A model generated the notes under the pieces. The model searched no databases, was not told the DNA's origin, and worked only from the letters and a program-made list of their open reading frames with translations. DNA of 64,000 nucleotides from Ursus arctos (taxonomy: Eukaryota > Chordata > Mammalia > Carnivora > Ursidae), in assembly GCF_023065955.2 (NCBI RefSeq), contig NW_026622886.1, positions 15,634,001-15,698,000 of the forward strand, in the 5' to 3' direction. Shown here piece after piece: positions 21,900 through 32,579 of the stretch (within the stretch, counting starts at the first letter, position 1; every line of letters begins with the position of its first letter). The translations under genes and the position numbers were made by a program.

Positions 21900-24800
21900 T
21901 TGTTGCAGCCCAGGCTAGCGGTCTCTACTGTGTGGGCTTTTTTTTTTTTTTCCTAAACGTGGTTTGGTTATTGGTTTTCCCCCTCGGGTTGGGCACATTT
22001 TCCCTTTCCTCATCTTCGCGGTTGCGTTTGCGAGGAGTTTGAAGCGGTAAATTACTGGAGGTCTCTCTAAATGGTTTGACTTTCACGAGTATTTATTTTC
22101 CAAAGGTCATTTGTTTTCAAAATTAAAAAGCCATGACAACCCATGTAATTTCCAGGTGCGCTTTGAATCATCTTTGAGGAGTAGCAGGAAGAATAGACCC
22201 TGGCAGGGTTGGTCTTGAGCGTGCCCTCTCTCCTCGTGTTCTTTATACACTGATTAATCGGAGGGGGACGTGGGCATGGACTTTCCAATGGAACGCCTTG
22301 GAGAGCAGTAAGAGAGCAGCAGAGACTGCAATTTGCTGCTTTCGTGAAGGTCGGGTCAGCATTTCTATTGAAATCCCAATTTCCGTGGTTGTAACTTGGA
22401 TGTAATTTTACTCCAGGCTAAAACTTGCCAAAGCCAAACAAGGACTTGTTTTTATAAGGATACTGCCACTGCCGCGTGTTTTTTTTTTTTGTTTGGTTGG
22501 TTGGTTAGTTTTTTTTTTTTTTTTCTCTCTCCTAGAAAACCAGCTGTCTGCAAACATGGGCCCCTAAAACAAACAGGCAGCTCAGGAAGGCTTTGCATGT
22601 TTCAGAGATTGATTAGGAAGGCTAGCCCTCGCTGCAGTTATCATTTCTCCTCTCTGAGCGACAGAGATACTAGTTTTAGAAGACTAAAAATTCAGTCCCC
22701 GTGCTGCATATATATACCCAATATGTGGTATCTGTAGAATGGAGTCACAAGAACTTTGAGGTCTTTAATGATTCTTAGACACGTACATTAGTATCCTTGC
22801 TATATGGACTCTTGCATCTGGAAAGAGAGAATTAGAGGAAATAGTGTTGGAAGAGCAACATGAGGAATTTAGGTACAACTGAAGACTTTTCTGAACGTTG
22901 ACATAAGCTACCAAGGGAGTCTGTAATTCTCTTCTGAGAGTCTTTACAATAGGGTAGATTCCTATTGAAGTTTGGAGCCAGAAGGGAAAGAGGAAAGAAA
23001 ATTAGAAAACGTCTCTGAGGTTGCTTCGAAACCTGTGTGTTCTTTGTACTCTGCAGATGATCTTAGGCAAGGAGATGCCAGTGGTGTCTCAGTTATTTGA
23101 GTCCAGACTGTTGATGGCTCTATGACAAAATAGGCTATAATGACTTGTGCTGGCATTATTCCACCATAAAGGTCTCTTCTGAAGTGTTCCGTTCTGTTGT
23201 TCTCAGTCGTGAGTAACGCTTGGTGTGATGGAGTGATCCTCCTGGACTCCGATGGTGGAGAAAGGAGGAACTGGTATAAATGAAATTAAAACAGATGCAT
23301 GCTACCTAGGAGACTTAGTGACAGTGTCATACAAGCACATTGTTACAAAGACTTTTTTTTGAAAGCTTCAGCATGCAGGGGGAGATACGATTTTTGGGAA
23401 GAGTGGTGAAGAATTAGAGCTCCTCGTTCAAAGATAGGAACTTTGTCCTGCAGTTGCTAATTGCCAAACTCAATTTTACTGCATTGGAGTTACTTTGCTT
23501 GATGCACTTTGGCACTTTTAGTAGAAGCAATATTTTTTCCCTTAAAATATTGATAGTAGGGTGACTATACATCCATATATCAGGAATGAGAGACCCTATA
23601 TATTGTTACATTTCTACTAAGGGGAACCAAAGACAGAGAACAGAGTATTTTGCCTCTACTTGGAGATCAAATCTCCATTAAAATAATTTTGAAATACAGC
23701 ATGGTGCAATATTAAGTAAGATACTTTGAGTAATGAATTTTTGATGAAACTGTATCAATGCGTTTCATTTATTTGTCAGCAATTTAAAATGACAATCGCT
23801 GAGCAGTTACTAACAATCTAAAAGTTTGCAGGTGTAACCAATTCTGTATACGTGTTTTGAATTCTGATACATTTCTTGCTAATAATTTACTGCAAATGGT
23901 GCAGTAGGTGTGAAATGTTAGGCAATTGCTTTCTTTAAAATAGTAGTATTTGTTTAAAGTTACTCTGCATGTACCAAATAGAGTACAAACTAGTAGACAG
24001 TACATTGTACAGGAAAGGTGCTCCCAATAATCATTTGTGATGTTATTATCCTCTTGTAATTGTTGGCAGATATTTTCCAGCTTATTATCAAGTCATTCTC
24101 ATTGCATCATTCATCGAGTAAGCATTTTTGAGTGCCGTGGGTTTTAAAGCAGGCTTATCCTTTCTCTAAATGTAAGGCAGACATGTTCTCCAAATGTTTT
24201 ATTGAAAAAATGCTTTGGTGTCGTCAGTGTTTATAGCACTGGCAGAGTCTGTAGAGACACTGGGTAGAGTTTATTGATGTCCCTATTTCTGACCAGATGC
24301 TGTTGTCAACATATGTCCCAGGAATACCCATCAAGCCAGTTAATATCCCGGGAGGAATGAACAATTAGCAAAATTAATTTGGAGATCTGCTTGATTAAAG
24401 TCATTAATGGTCACGCGTAAAACATTTGTATTTCCATAGATATGTTTGATTTTTACATATTTTGGACTTAAAGCAGTAACTCAGACTTAGGATTTCCAAG
24501 TACCAACACCAGTAATCAAAGTACTAGGTCTTTCATAGGCCACCAGTGTCAGCATTTCTCCATGACAGTGGAAGTGCGAACAGAATCCAGATTTAACAAT
24601 TGGCTACCTATTTTTTTCCTTCCATGAACAATAAACAAGAACAAAGCATAAATGTTTACCATTAACTTTAATAGCAGTATATATCAATAAGCCTTGGGAA
24701 AAAATTGTTGCATACGTATTTCTTTGAGTTAAAGATTACATTAGCTATGATGTCTTTACTTTTGTATTAATATTTGATTTCTTTAAAATGATTGTTTTCA

Positions 24801-26900
24801 AAGTGCAGTACTGTCAATATATTTAATAATTTGCTTGAGAAAGAACATTTACATGAGTGCATTTATCTTCCCACATAACTGTCAATAGTGCATTGTTCCA
24901 GAAATCTATTTTTATGTAGATGTAATTTTCATGTAAAAATTAACCTTTCTTATAATTCTAGTGTGAGATGAAAACCATTCTTGTTCATCTGATTTCTGCT
25001 TTCTCTTCATGCAATCATGAGATGGGGTTTTTTTGGAGTCGAATATAATTAAGCTGAGTCATTTTTTTTTTCCTTTAAAAATTTGTTGGGATAGATTAGC
25101 TTGTTCAGATTAATTCCCTAAAAATTTCTGTCTTTAGCCCATATCCCCTAGTTCTAGTTGTGGTATTTACAGAGCAAAGACTTATGGACTGTTGACTGGT
25201 GGTTTCTCACATTAGAACAGGAAATGCAGAGAAGACCAAAGCAAAACTTGAACTGGAAGAAGCAAAAATGCATGTTCTGATCTCCCTTGGTTACCAAATG
25301 CTTAATAGTACAGTTTTAGGTAAATTTCAAAATAAAGTTCTTCTATGAATGGCTTTATGGGTACATCTCTTTGGGGTTTGGAATTAACTAAACTATAACT
25401 AGTAACCTCACAGGACCAACCACAAGGACACGCTCTGGAAGATCAAGAATTGCATTGAGACTGCCCCTTGGCCATATGTTTAAATGGTACTTGGGTTAAC
25501 ATTGGTCAGGGTTAGGTTTTTGTGGCTCTTGGCAAGAGAAAAAAATTGTATTTTAAGACTATTTGAGCATCCTCTCATTTTGACACATGTCAGTTAGAAT
25601 AATTTTTTGGTAACCATAAGTTTTATGGTCTGTTTTTGTTTTAATTAAGGCTTCAGAGTGACTCGCATAGAGCTGTAGCTGCAACAGGTGGTATGTTTTG
25701 TGTTGTGTGATGTTCATAAAAGTCTCATTTCCCTGTGTTTAGAAATCATGACCATGTTGTAGTTATTTTTCTAGAAATATAAAATGTAACTGTAAAAATA
25801 AGCTGCTTCTCTTTATCTCCATGATTCACTTCTCCAGAAAAGACTTGCAGACCATATGCAGTATCTCTTGGCTCTTAATGCATTTTTTTTCTGTCCTGTC
25901 AACTTAGTATAAAAATAATTGGTTCCAATTGTTTTCTTGTAGTATAGCTTTCCCTCCAGAATGGAAGGTCTGGCATTGCCTCCTAAACATCTCCCAGGGG
26001 TTGGTTGATACTCCTGATATGAATGATGCTATTTATTTCACCCTACTGGTAGATTAGTCATAAAAACTCATGCCAAACCAAATTTGGGACAAAGCTTCAA
26101 ATTAAAAATATATAGTCCCTCCCAAGTTTCAACATTGTTTACACACTGGCTCTCCCTTCTTTTACCCACCCTGAAGTACTCCTATCAGGAAAGCTGTCTT
26201 GGAAGATGAAATTTCCTCATAGCTAGTGGGGAACCTCTTCTCCTCCATTGTCTCTTGACCACTCACCACCGACTTTTTCTCTCCTCTCATTCACTGCTCT
26301 TAGTTCAGGTAGCTTTCAGATCACATACACTCCTTAATCCCTTTCCTTGGTCCCCTAGCCTAATGCCTCCAGAATACCACTCTGGTTTTTCCTCTTTTAC
26401 GTTTTTGATACAAACCATGACTCACCTCATGAGCATTCAGGCTGGTACTAGTTATATGTCTGTTATCAAAGGAGCCAAAAGCTATACGTTTTTAAGTGAG
26501 CTTATATGCAATAAAAAAACCAGGACCAGAAAGCTCTCCAGCCCTTGAAAATGCTCTGAAGTCCCCTTCAGAATACCCACGAATGTCTCCACCTACATGA
26601 AAGATAAATAATAGTTGTCATTTGTCCATATTTAAATAAGTTGAAATGTTTTTTAATTATAGATTATGCCAATGATAATTCTTCGTGTTAATTTTCTTGT
26701 ATTTTTGTTGCACATATGCAGAATTTTATTCCATTGTGGGTCCAGTAGACTTTTGTGGGCTAACTTTGATATTTGATTATCATTTATACTGTAGCTTATT
26801 TGAAGGAACATGCATTCTGAATTCCAAGCAACTGACTTAAAAGAAAGCTTTGCAAATACAACCCTTCTTTTAGAGCCAAGAAACAATCTCTGTGTGTATT
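21900..26900. other. Putative start of a long first intron; repeat-poor
   Basis: No gene recognised. T-runs occur at 21939-21952, 22480-22490 and 22509-22524, with a GGTT run at 22493-22507. From about 22.7 to 26.9 kb I recognise no SINEC, L1 or clear MIR, which is striking next to the repeat density elsewhere. The sequence is AT-rich, with many homeodomain-type TAAT cores. This is compatible with conserved regulatory DNA (inference). Confidence 0.45.
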
Positions 26901-26909
26901 CATTCACTT

Positions 26910-27460
26910 GAGAAATATTTATTGGCTGTCTGCTATCTTCTGGAAATATTTATTGAATGTCTGTGTGTGTAGGACAGGAGATATACTAGCGAACAACATA
27001 GACAAGGTTCTTGTTTTCTAGAGTAGATAGTGGGGAAGGAGCAACACAAAACAAGTAAGTCCATAAATAAATGGGGAAGATAATCTCAGGTAGTGATAAG
27101 TGCTGTGAAGGCCATACTGCGGGTGAAGTGCTCGAGAGTTTCCTGGAGGGGAAGGATGCTACCTGAAAACATTTGCTCAGAGCAAGTATCCCAGAGACAG
27201 TGCCTCTCAGAGACCGGGATGGTGAGCAGGACCCTGCCATGCAGAGATGCTGGGGAAAGAGCAATCCAGGCAAAGGGAACTGCATGTGGAAAAGCCTTTG
27301 GGGGAACGAGAGCACTGTGTTTGGGCAGCAGAGAGCAGTCCAGTGAGGTTGTGGGTCAGCCTTCCCAGGCATGGCAAAGAGTTTGGGTTTTATTCTAAAA
27401 ACGGTGTGGAGCAAGTGGAGAACAGAAAGCAGAGGTGTGATTGCTGTACCTTTGAAAAGA
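26910..27460 (+). repeat. Ancient interspersed repeat (family not assigned)
   Basis: 'attgaatgtctgtgtgtgtaggacaggagatatactagcgaacaacatagacaaggttcttg', 'acaagtaagtcc', 'tagtgataagtgctgtgaagg', 'agagcaatccaggcaaagggaactgcatgtgg' and 'catggcaaagagtttgggttttat' are the order of a widespread old mammalian repeat. Related pieces are near 5.1, 40.2, 44.96, 49.3, 51.3 and 63.6 kb. The ORFs here are repeat shadows. Confidence 0.6.
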
Positions 27461-27469
27461 ATCCACTGT

Positions 27470-28240
27470 TTGTTCTGGGAAGGCTGGATAATACTAGGGC
27501 ATGAGTGGACACAGAGAGACCACGTAGAAGACCATTAAAGTAGCCCCGGGGAGAAATGACAGTGATTTGGACTGGGCTGTGGCCGTAAACAAGAGATATG
27601 TGGAAAGAGTCACAATATCAAAGTGGGAAAAGCTTTTTGAAATTCTGCAAATATAGGAAAATACAAAGAAGAAAATAACAATTCTCTAAAGCTCACACCA
27701 CCCAAAGTAAAATCTGTTAATATCTTGGCATTTTTAAGGAAAATAATCACTGTATTGTTTTTGATATTTTGCTATGTGATCATATTTACTCAGACAGTGC
27801 ATGCAGTGCAAATACTAAAATCTTCAGCTTACCCCAAATCCCACCACCCAAAAATAACCATCTATAACATTATTAGACTGACAAGCATTGCAGGCATCTT
27901 TCTATGCATATATGCAAAGGGGTTGATAAATGGATGCATGAATAGAAAAAAATACTTATATAACAATGGCAACAATGGAATCATACTGGAAATGCTCTTT
28001 TAAAATAAAAAGCATTAAAATTTAATTTCTTATATTTAACAGCAGAAAAAAATGGAGGTAAGAAGAAGTAAATAATTGTTGAACTTTAGGCAGATGTCTC
28101 TTTACTACAAGAATTATTTCCTAAAAGATCTCCCCTTATGGTTTAAAGAAATGGTTATTAAAAATACTAAGAGGTTTGAGCAGGAGTGAATTGAGATTTT
28201 GTGGGACTTGAGAATTGAGAATTTGGGACTCCTCTTTAAG
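27470..28240. other. No gene seen
   Basis: AT-rich. 27640-27760 may be a short old LINE or MER fragment. The 92-codon + frame at 27725-28003 has no recognisable product. Confidence 0.4.
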
Positions 28241-28245
28241 AAAAT

Positions 28246-28738
28246 GGAGTATAATTCAATGGAATATCACACAACCATAAAAAGGATGAAATCTTGTCAT
28301 TTGCAAGAACATGGATAGATCGAGAATGTATTATGCTCAGTAGAGTAAGTCAGACTGAGAAAGATATTTTACTCATGTGGAATCTAAAAAATGAAACAAA
28401 TGAATAAACAAAAAGCAGAATCAGATCTATAAGTACAGAGAACAAACTGAGGGTTACCAGAGGGAAGGGGGTGGAGGGGATGGGCAAAATAGGTGAGGGG
28501 TGTTGGGAGATATAGACTTCCAGTTTTGGACTGAGTAGGTCAGGGGAATGAAGGCACAGCACAGGGAATACAGTCAATGGTACTGTGATAACGCTATGTG
28601 GTGACGGATGGCAGCTACAGTTGTGGTGAGCACAGCATAAGGTGTAGAGATGTTCAATCACTATGTTGTATACCTGAAACTAATGTGACACTTTGTCAAC
28701 TATGCTCAAATATAAAAAACTAAAAAACAAAAAGAACA
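28246..28738 (+). mobile_element. L1 3' end (carnivore)
   Basis: 'tcaatggaatatcacacaaccataaaaaggatgaaatcttg', 'acatggatagatcgaga', 'acagagaacaaactgagggttacc', 'gacttccagttttgga', 'ggtgacggatggcagctac', 'gtatacctgaaactaatgtgac' and an A-rich end are the carnivore L1 3' UTR. 5'-truncated; no ORF2. Confidence 0.93.
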
Positions 28739-28893
28739 AAGCCACCGGTAGTGCTATTTGGTTTGTTACCAAAATCATGATTTAAGAAATTATTAAACTT
28801 AAACTTAGAAAAATAAAAAATTTAAAAAAGAAATGAAGTATATTTTACAAATTGTACAAAAGCAAGATCTTATGAAAGCTTTGCTGTAGAACA

Positions 28894-28908
28894 CCCCCCC
28901 CCCCCCCC
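28894..28908. repeat. C15 homopolymer
   Basis: Fifteen C in a row followed by gccgcc, in otherwise AT-rich DNA. Confidence 0.9.
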
Positions 28909-29239
28909 GCCGCCATACACACACCCCGAGGCCTGGGAAAAAGCAGATCATCCAAGTAGGCGAAGGGCCTTGGCACTTCAGCCTCAGTAGCTGTACTGTA
29001 AACCCGCCTCACACTTGGAATCATTATGTTTTTTAAACTACAAATTCCAATTTTAAATACATTATATTGATTCTGTGTGAGTATTGATATTCAGTGTGTC
29101 AGTATACTGAGTATAACACTCTCGTGTTACGCTTTCTCTCCCTCATAATGTTGGTTTACTAGCATTCATGGCTGCTGTGCAGTCTGAGACCACCCTTTGT
29201 AGATGATCTGCTTTTTCTGCCTGGACCCCTAAAAATTCT

Positions 29240-30770
29240 TTCTTTCTCTTCATAGGTCAGTAGCACAGCTAGGATATATCCAGGTGTTAAATGTTTGGTG
29301 TCAAAATTTTCTGCATTACAGTGTGCTCTTTATATTTGCTGATCTTGTGTCCTATCTTTGAATACACTTGCTATTCTATTTGTAGCGTTACCTACTTCAG
29401 GGACATCAATTATCCTTATTTTGGATCATCTTTGTCTCTCTTCCACATTTATTATTTCTTTATAATCTTTTTGTTATTTTCATCTGCATTCACAGTGAGT
29501 ATAAAAATCCTTTCTTCTGTGTCAGTAATTCCATTTTCAGAAGTGTCTGCTCTGTTTCCTGATGTTTCTAATTTACTGATTAATTCTGAAATGATGCTAT
29601 TTCTTCCCTGGTTGTTTTCTTCAGTCCACAGTCTCTTCATCCCATTCAGTTGTTTCATCATACTGTTTGTTGGTAAGCTTCGATTTTTACTGAAACCATT
29701 CTTCTAGAGTAGAAAGTTTCTGTGAGGGTTTCCTTCTTTTTCTTTAAATAAGGTTTTTCTGGGTTTAATTCCTTATGCTGTGACCCTTACATTTTATTTC
29801 CTTCCATCCCTCCCTCCCTCCCTTCCTCTCTCCCTCTTTCTTTTCCTCCTCTCTTCAGCTCCCCTTTCCTCCTTTCTTGAATATTGACCATGCTGTTTTT
29901 CTTCATCTTGCTGGTGCTTGGGGGAACTCTGCCCAGACATGGTCTAAGTAACTTCTTAAATCACTTCCCAGTGCTTTTGGGACCAGTTTGCTTCCTTCTT
30001 TCAGATATGTTTTACTGCCTGGGTCTCTTCACTTTTCTGAAGCATGAAGAGATTGCAGAGTGGGGTAGAAATTGTAGAGAGAGGTAGCCCAAGCTGTATG
30101 CAGTCTTGGTTACAGATTTCCTGGGCTGTACTTTCTCACATTTTGCTGAATGTCCCCCATTATCAGCCTTCTTTTCACCAAACTGGGAGGGAGTGGGTGG
30201 GAAATACCAAGAACAACCCTTGGTTTTTTTTTTTTTTGGTACTCAACGAAAAGGTTCCAGTTGAGCCAGTAGCTACCCTGGAGATAACCTACAATGTGGC
30301 AGGTTTCCTCAGTACTGTAGGCAGCCCTGAGTCTTCAGTTCCACGGAGTCAGCCCTTTGCTCCCATTTTCCCATCTCACATGTTTCCATTAGTAGAGAGA
30401 AGAAACAGATAAGGATATTCACTGACTGTGCTTTTCTCTAAATTTAGGATTAGTAGTGAGAACTTTCAGAATTTGTTGACTCACCTCTCTGGGTAGTGAG
30501 AACAGGATTAAGAGCCAAGCAACATTGTGCCTTTTTTTTTTTCTTTTTTTTTTCTTTTATCCTGCTCCAGAATCTTCTGTTTCTTTCCTTGGTCACTGGT
30601 TTTGAAGTTTGTTGATCTGTACTTGCCTTTTCTTGATTCGTTACTGTTGGTTTTTTTGTTTCGTTTTGTTTTTTGTGTTTTTTTCCCTAATGTTCACTGT
30701 TCTCTTCACATCTTGTTAGGAAGTGAAGTTCTGTGAGGCAATTTATATTTGCCATCTTAAATCAGACTCT
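29240..30770 (-). pseudogene. Decayed HAL1/L1 ORF1-type retrotransposon relic
   Basis: On the minus strand, 29661-29452 encodes a 69-aa stretch beginning MMKQLNGMKRLWTEENNQ and including ENGITDTEERI. Just downstream, in another frame, comes IRIIDVPEVGNATNRIASVF. The order of a coiled-coil-like segment followed by IRIIDVPE resembles the ORF1 RNA-binding protein of L1 and half-L1 (HAL1) elements. A frameshift and stops separate the two blocks, so it is dead. The 5' end may be near 30770-30740, where the minus strand reads 'taagatggcaaat', as in L1-type 5' UTRs. The 138-codon + frame at 29291-29707 is its antisense shadow. Confidence 0.6.
29795..29860. repeat. (CCTT/CCCT)n polypyrimidine tract
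   Basis: 'ccttccatccctccctccctcccttcctctc' type low complexity. Confidence 0.85.
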
Positions 30771-30779
30771 GGGATATAT

Positions 30780-32020
30780 TTTGGAGATAGAACATAAATG
30801 TCTTGCTGATGATTTAATTTGAAAGATGAAGGAAGGGAAGGAGCTATGAATGACTCCTAAATTTCTGGTCTTAGCAACTGGGTAGGTGATGAGCAGATTG
30901 GACTAGCATGGGGGAAAAAAATCAAGAATTCTGTTGTAAGATTTTTAAGTTTGAGAAACTTGACATCCAGGTGGAAACGTCAAGCAGGTGGTTGGATCTA
31001 CTGGTCTGAAACTCAGGGAAGAGATGCTCAGCACATAAGTGGTATCTAAAGCCATGTGCCCGGATGAGATCGCCTAGGGAGAGAGAATGTAAACATGGGG
31101 AATCTTATAACGAATATGCACTAATCAAGATGTGTTCATGTATGAACTCTTTTTAGGCTCAGCACAAACTGTTCTTAATGTAAAAAATGTCTGAAATCTT
31201 TCAGTATAAACGTTTCAGGTTAATGATTGGTATGAATTAGTGAGAAATGTAAATCAGAGAACATTTTGAAGATGGGAAATTTTAAACTTCTAGGTCTACA
31301 CAGTAACTAGTAACTGAAGTGTTGCCTTTCAAAGATCATTGAGATTTGCTTTTAGCTATTAGCACTTCAATTATATATAATTGAAAGTGTTAAAGATTTG
31401 ATTTTAAACAAAAGGCTATAAATTATTAGTTATAAAGGCTTGATTTTTTTCTGTTTTCAGAGTGATTCTATATATGCATTTTTATTAAGTCATTTTTATA
31501 ATTAAAATACAGCTTTTGCTCTTAGAACATGTACAGTATAAAGACTATCTGTATTTTGAGGTAAAATGGTTAGTGAAAAGAACACTATTCCGGAAATTAG
31601 AAAACAGATTCCAGATCCAACCCCTCCAGTAATAATTACAATAATAAAAAAATAACCGTATCAAACACACATAATCCTTTCTTGTGACATGCACTGTTCT
31701 AAGCACTTTGCATATATTTACTTTTTTAAGAAGTTGTAGTCACACGGCTTCCAGCTACTTAATCTCTCTGGACTTTACGCTCCTCATTTGTAAATCCAGT
31801 TTTCCCTCTAGCTCTAAAATTCAGCATAATGTATCTTAAATTGTACAATTTATATCATGAAACATAAAAATGTTTTAATGATCTTATTAACCAAAGCAAA
31901 TGGAAATAGACTCTTTTATAGGCAGGGAAGATGAACTGTTATATAACAAAGGTTAACCAGCATAAGGAGTAAATTCCGGAGATTTTGGTTGACTAAGAGC
32001 CCATCACCACAAACATCTTC
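30780..32020. other. No gene seen; repeat-poor AT-rich DNA
   Basis: Contains a perfect 20-bp palindrome at 31366-31385. 31690-31830 has a weak MIR-like trace ('acatgcactgttctaagcac'). No coding signal. Confidence 0.45.
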
Positions 32021-32024
32021 CCTC

Positions 32025-32300
32025 GGCTTTTGCTCATGCTGTTTCAGATTCTTCCCTTTGTTCTAGGTCACATCTGCCCCTGTCTCCTTGCAGCCTGTCA
32101 ATTAGAAATTATCCAGCCTTTCTCTGAACTCCCCGTTTTTTGTGCCTTGTTTTGGGTATTTGCTTACGTATGTCATATTGCCTGTAAGCATCTCAGCTAT
32201 TTGAGGGTAAGGGACAATAATCTTTACGACGTCTGTTCATCCCTTTTTAAATTTAGTAGTCTCTCTATAGACAAAATACATAAAGCGAAATGAAATTTAG
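32025..32300 (+). repeat. L2-type LINE fragment
   Basis: 'gcttttgctcatgctgtttcag', 'tctgcccctgtctccttgcagcc' and 'atctcagctatttgagggtaagggacaataatc' are in L2 3' order. The 87-codon frame here is not a gene. Confidence 0.6.
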
Positions 32301-32339
32301 GCTTATTCTCTACAAAGTGAAATAATTTTATTCAAACTA

Positions 32340-32570
32340 AAAACCTATGTTATGAGAGATGTTCACTTGGGAATCAAGACATGAATCCCAGCTGTGTTGT
32401 TTATCAGCTTCTAGTGGCCTTCAGATGGGTCACTCTCTTAGCTTCAATTCCCATCCGTCACATGGCGAGATAGGTATGTCTGTTCCCTGTGTTACAGAGC
32501 CATGAGCGTTGAATGAGATAATATATGTGAAGTACGTCTGGAAAAGAAAAGCACTGGAACCTGGTAAAAC
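32340..32570 (+). repeat. MIR SINE fossil
   Basis: 'cttgggaatcaagacatgaatcccagctgtg', 'gatgggtcactctcttagcttcaattcccatc' and 'gcgttgaatgagataatatatgtgaag' follow MIR. Confidence 0.7.
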
Positions 32571-32579
32571 ACTTCCATG

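Larger units (their letters stand above)
20750..21900. promoter_or_regulatory. CpG island, likely bidirectional promoter
   Basis: Abrupt change from AT-rich CpG-depleted DNA to dense CpG (for example 21410-21460 is almost entirely G and C). It contains a GC-box cccgcccc at 21523-21530 and G-runs at 21420-21463. I saw no TATA box. In mammals this composition marks a germline-unmethylated promoter. A + strand splice donor at 21728 and a - strand Kozak ORF starting at 21082 place start sites in both directions, within roughly 21.1-21.6 kb. Confidence 0.92.

Noticed and set aside
29291..29707. 138-codon + ORF with membrane-like hydrophobic residues
   Set aside because: It is the antisense reading of an AT-rich L1/HAL1 ORF1 relic; Phe/Leu/Ile richness comes from T-rich antisense DNA.
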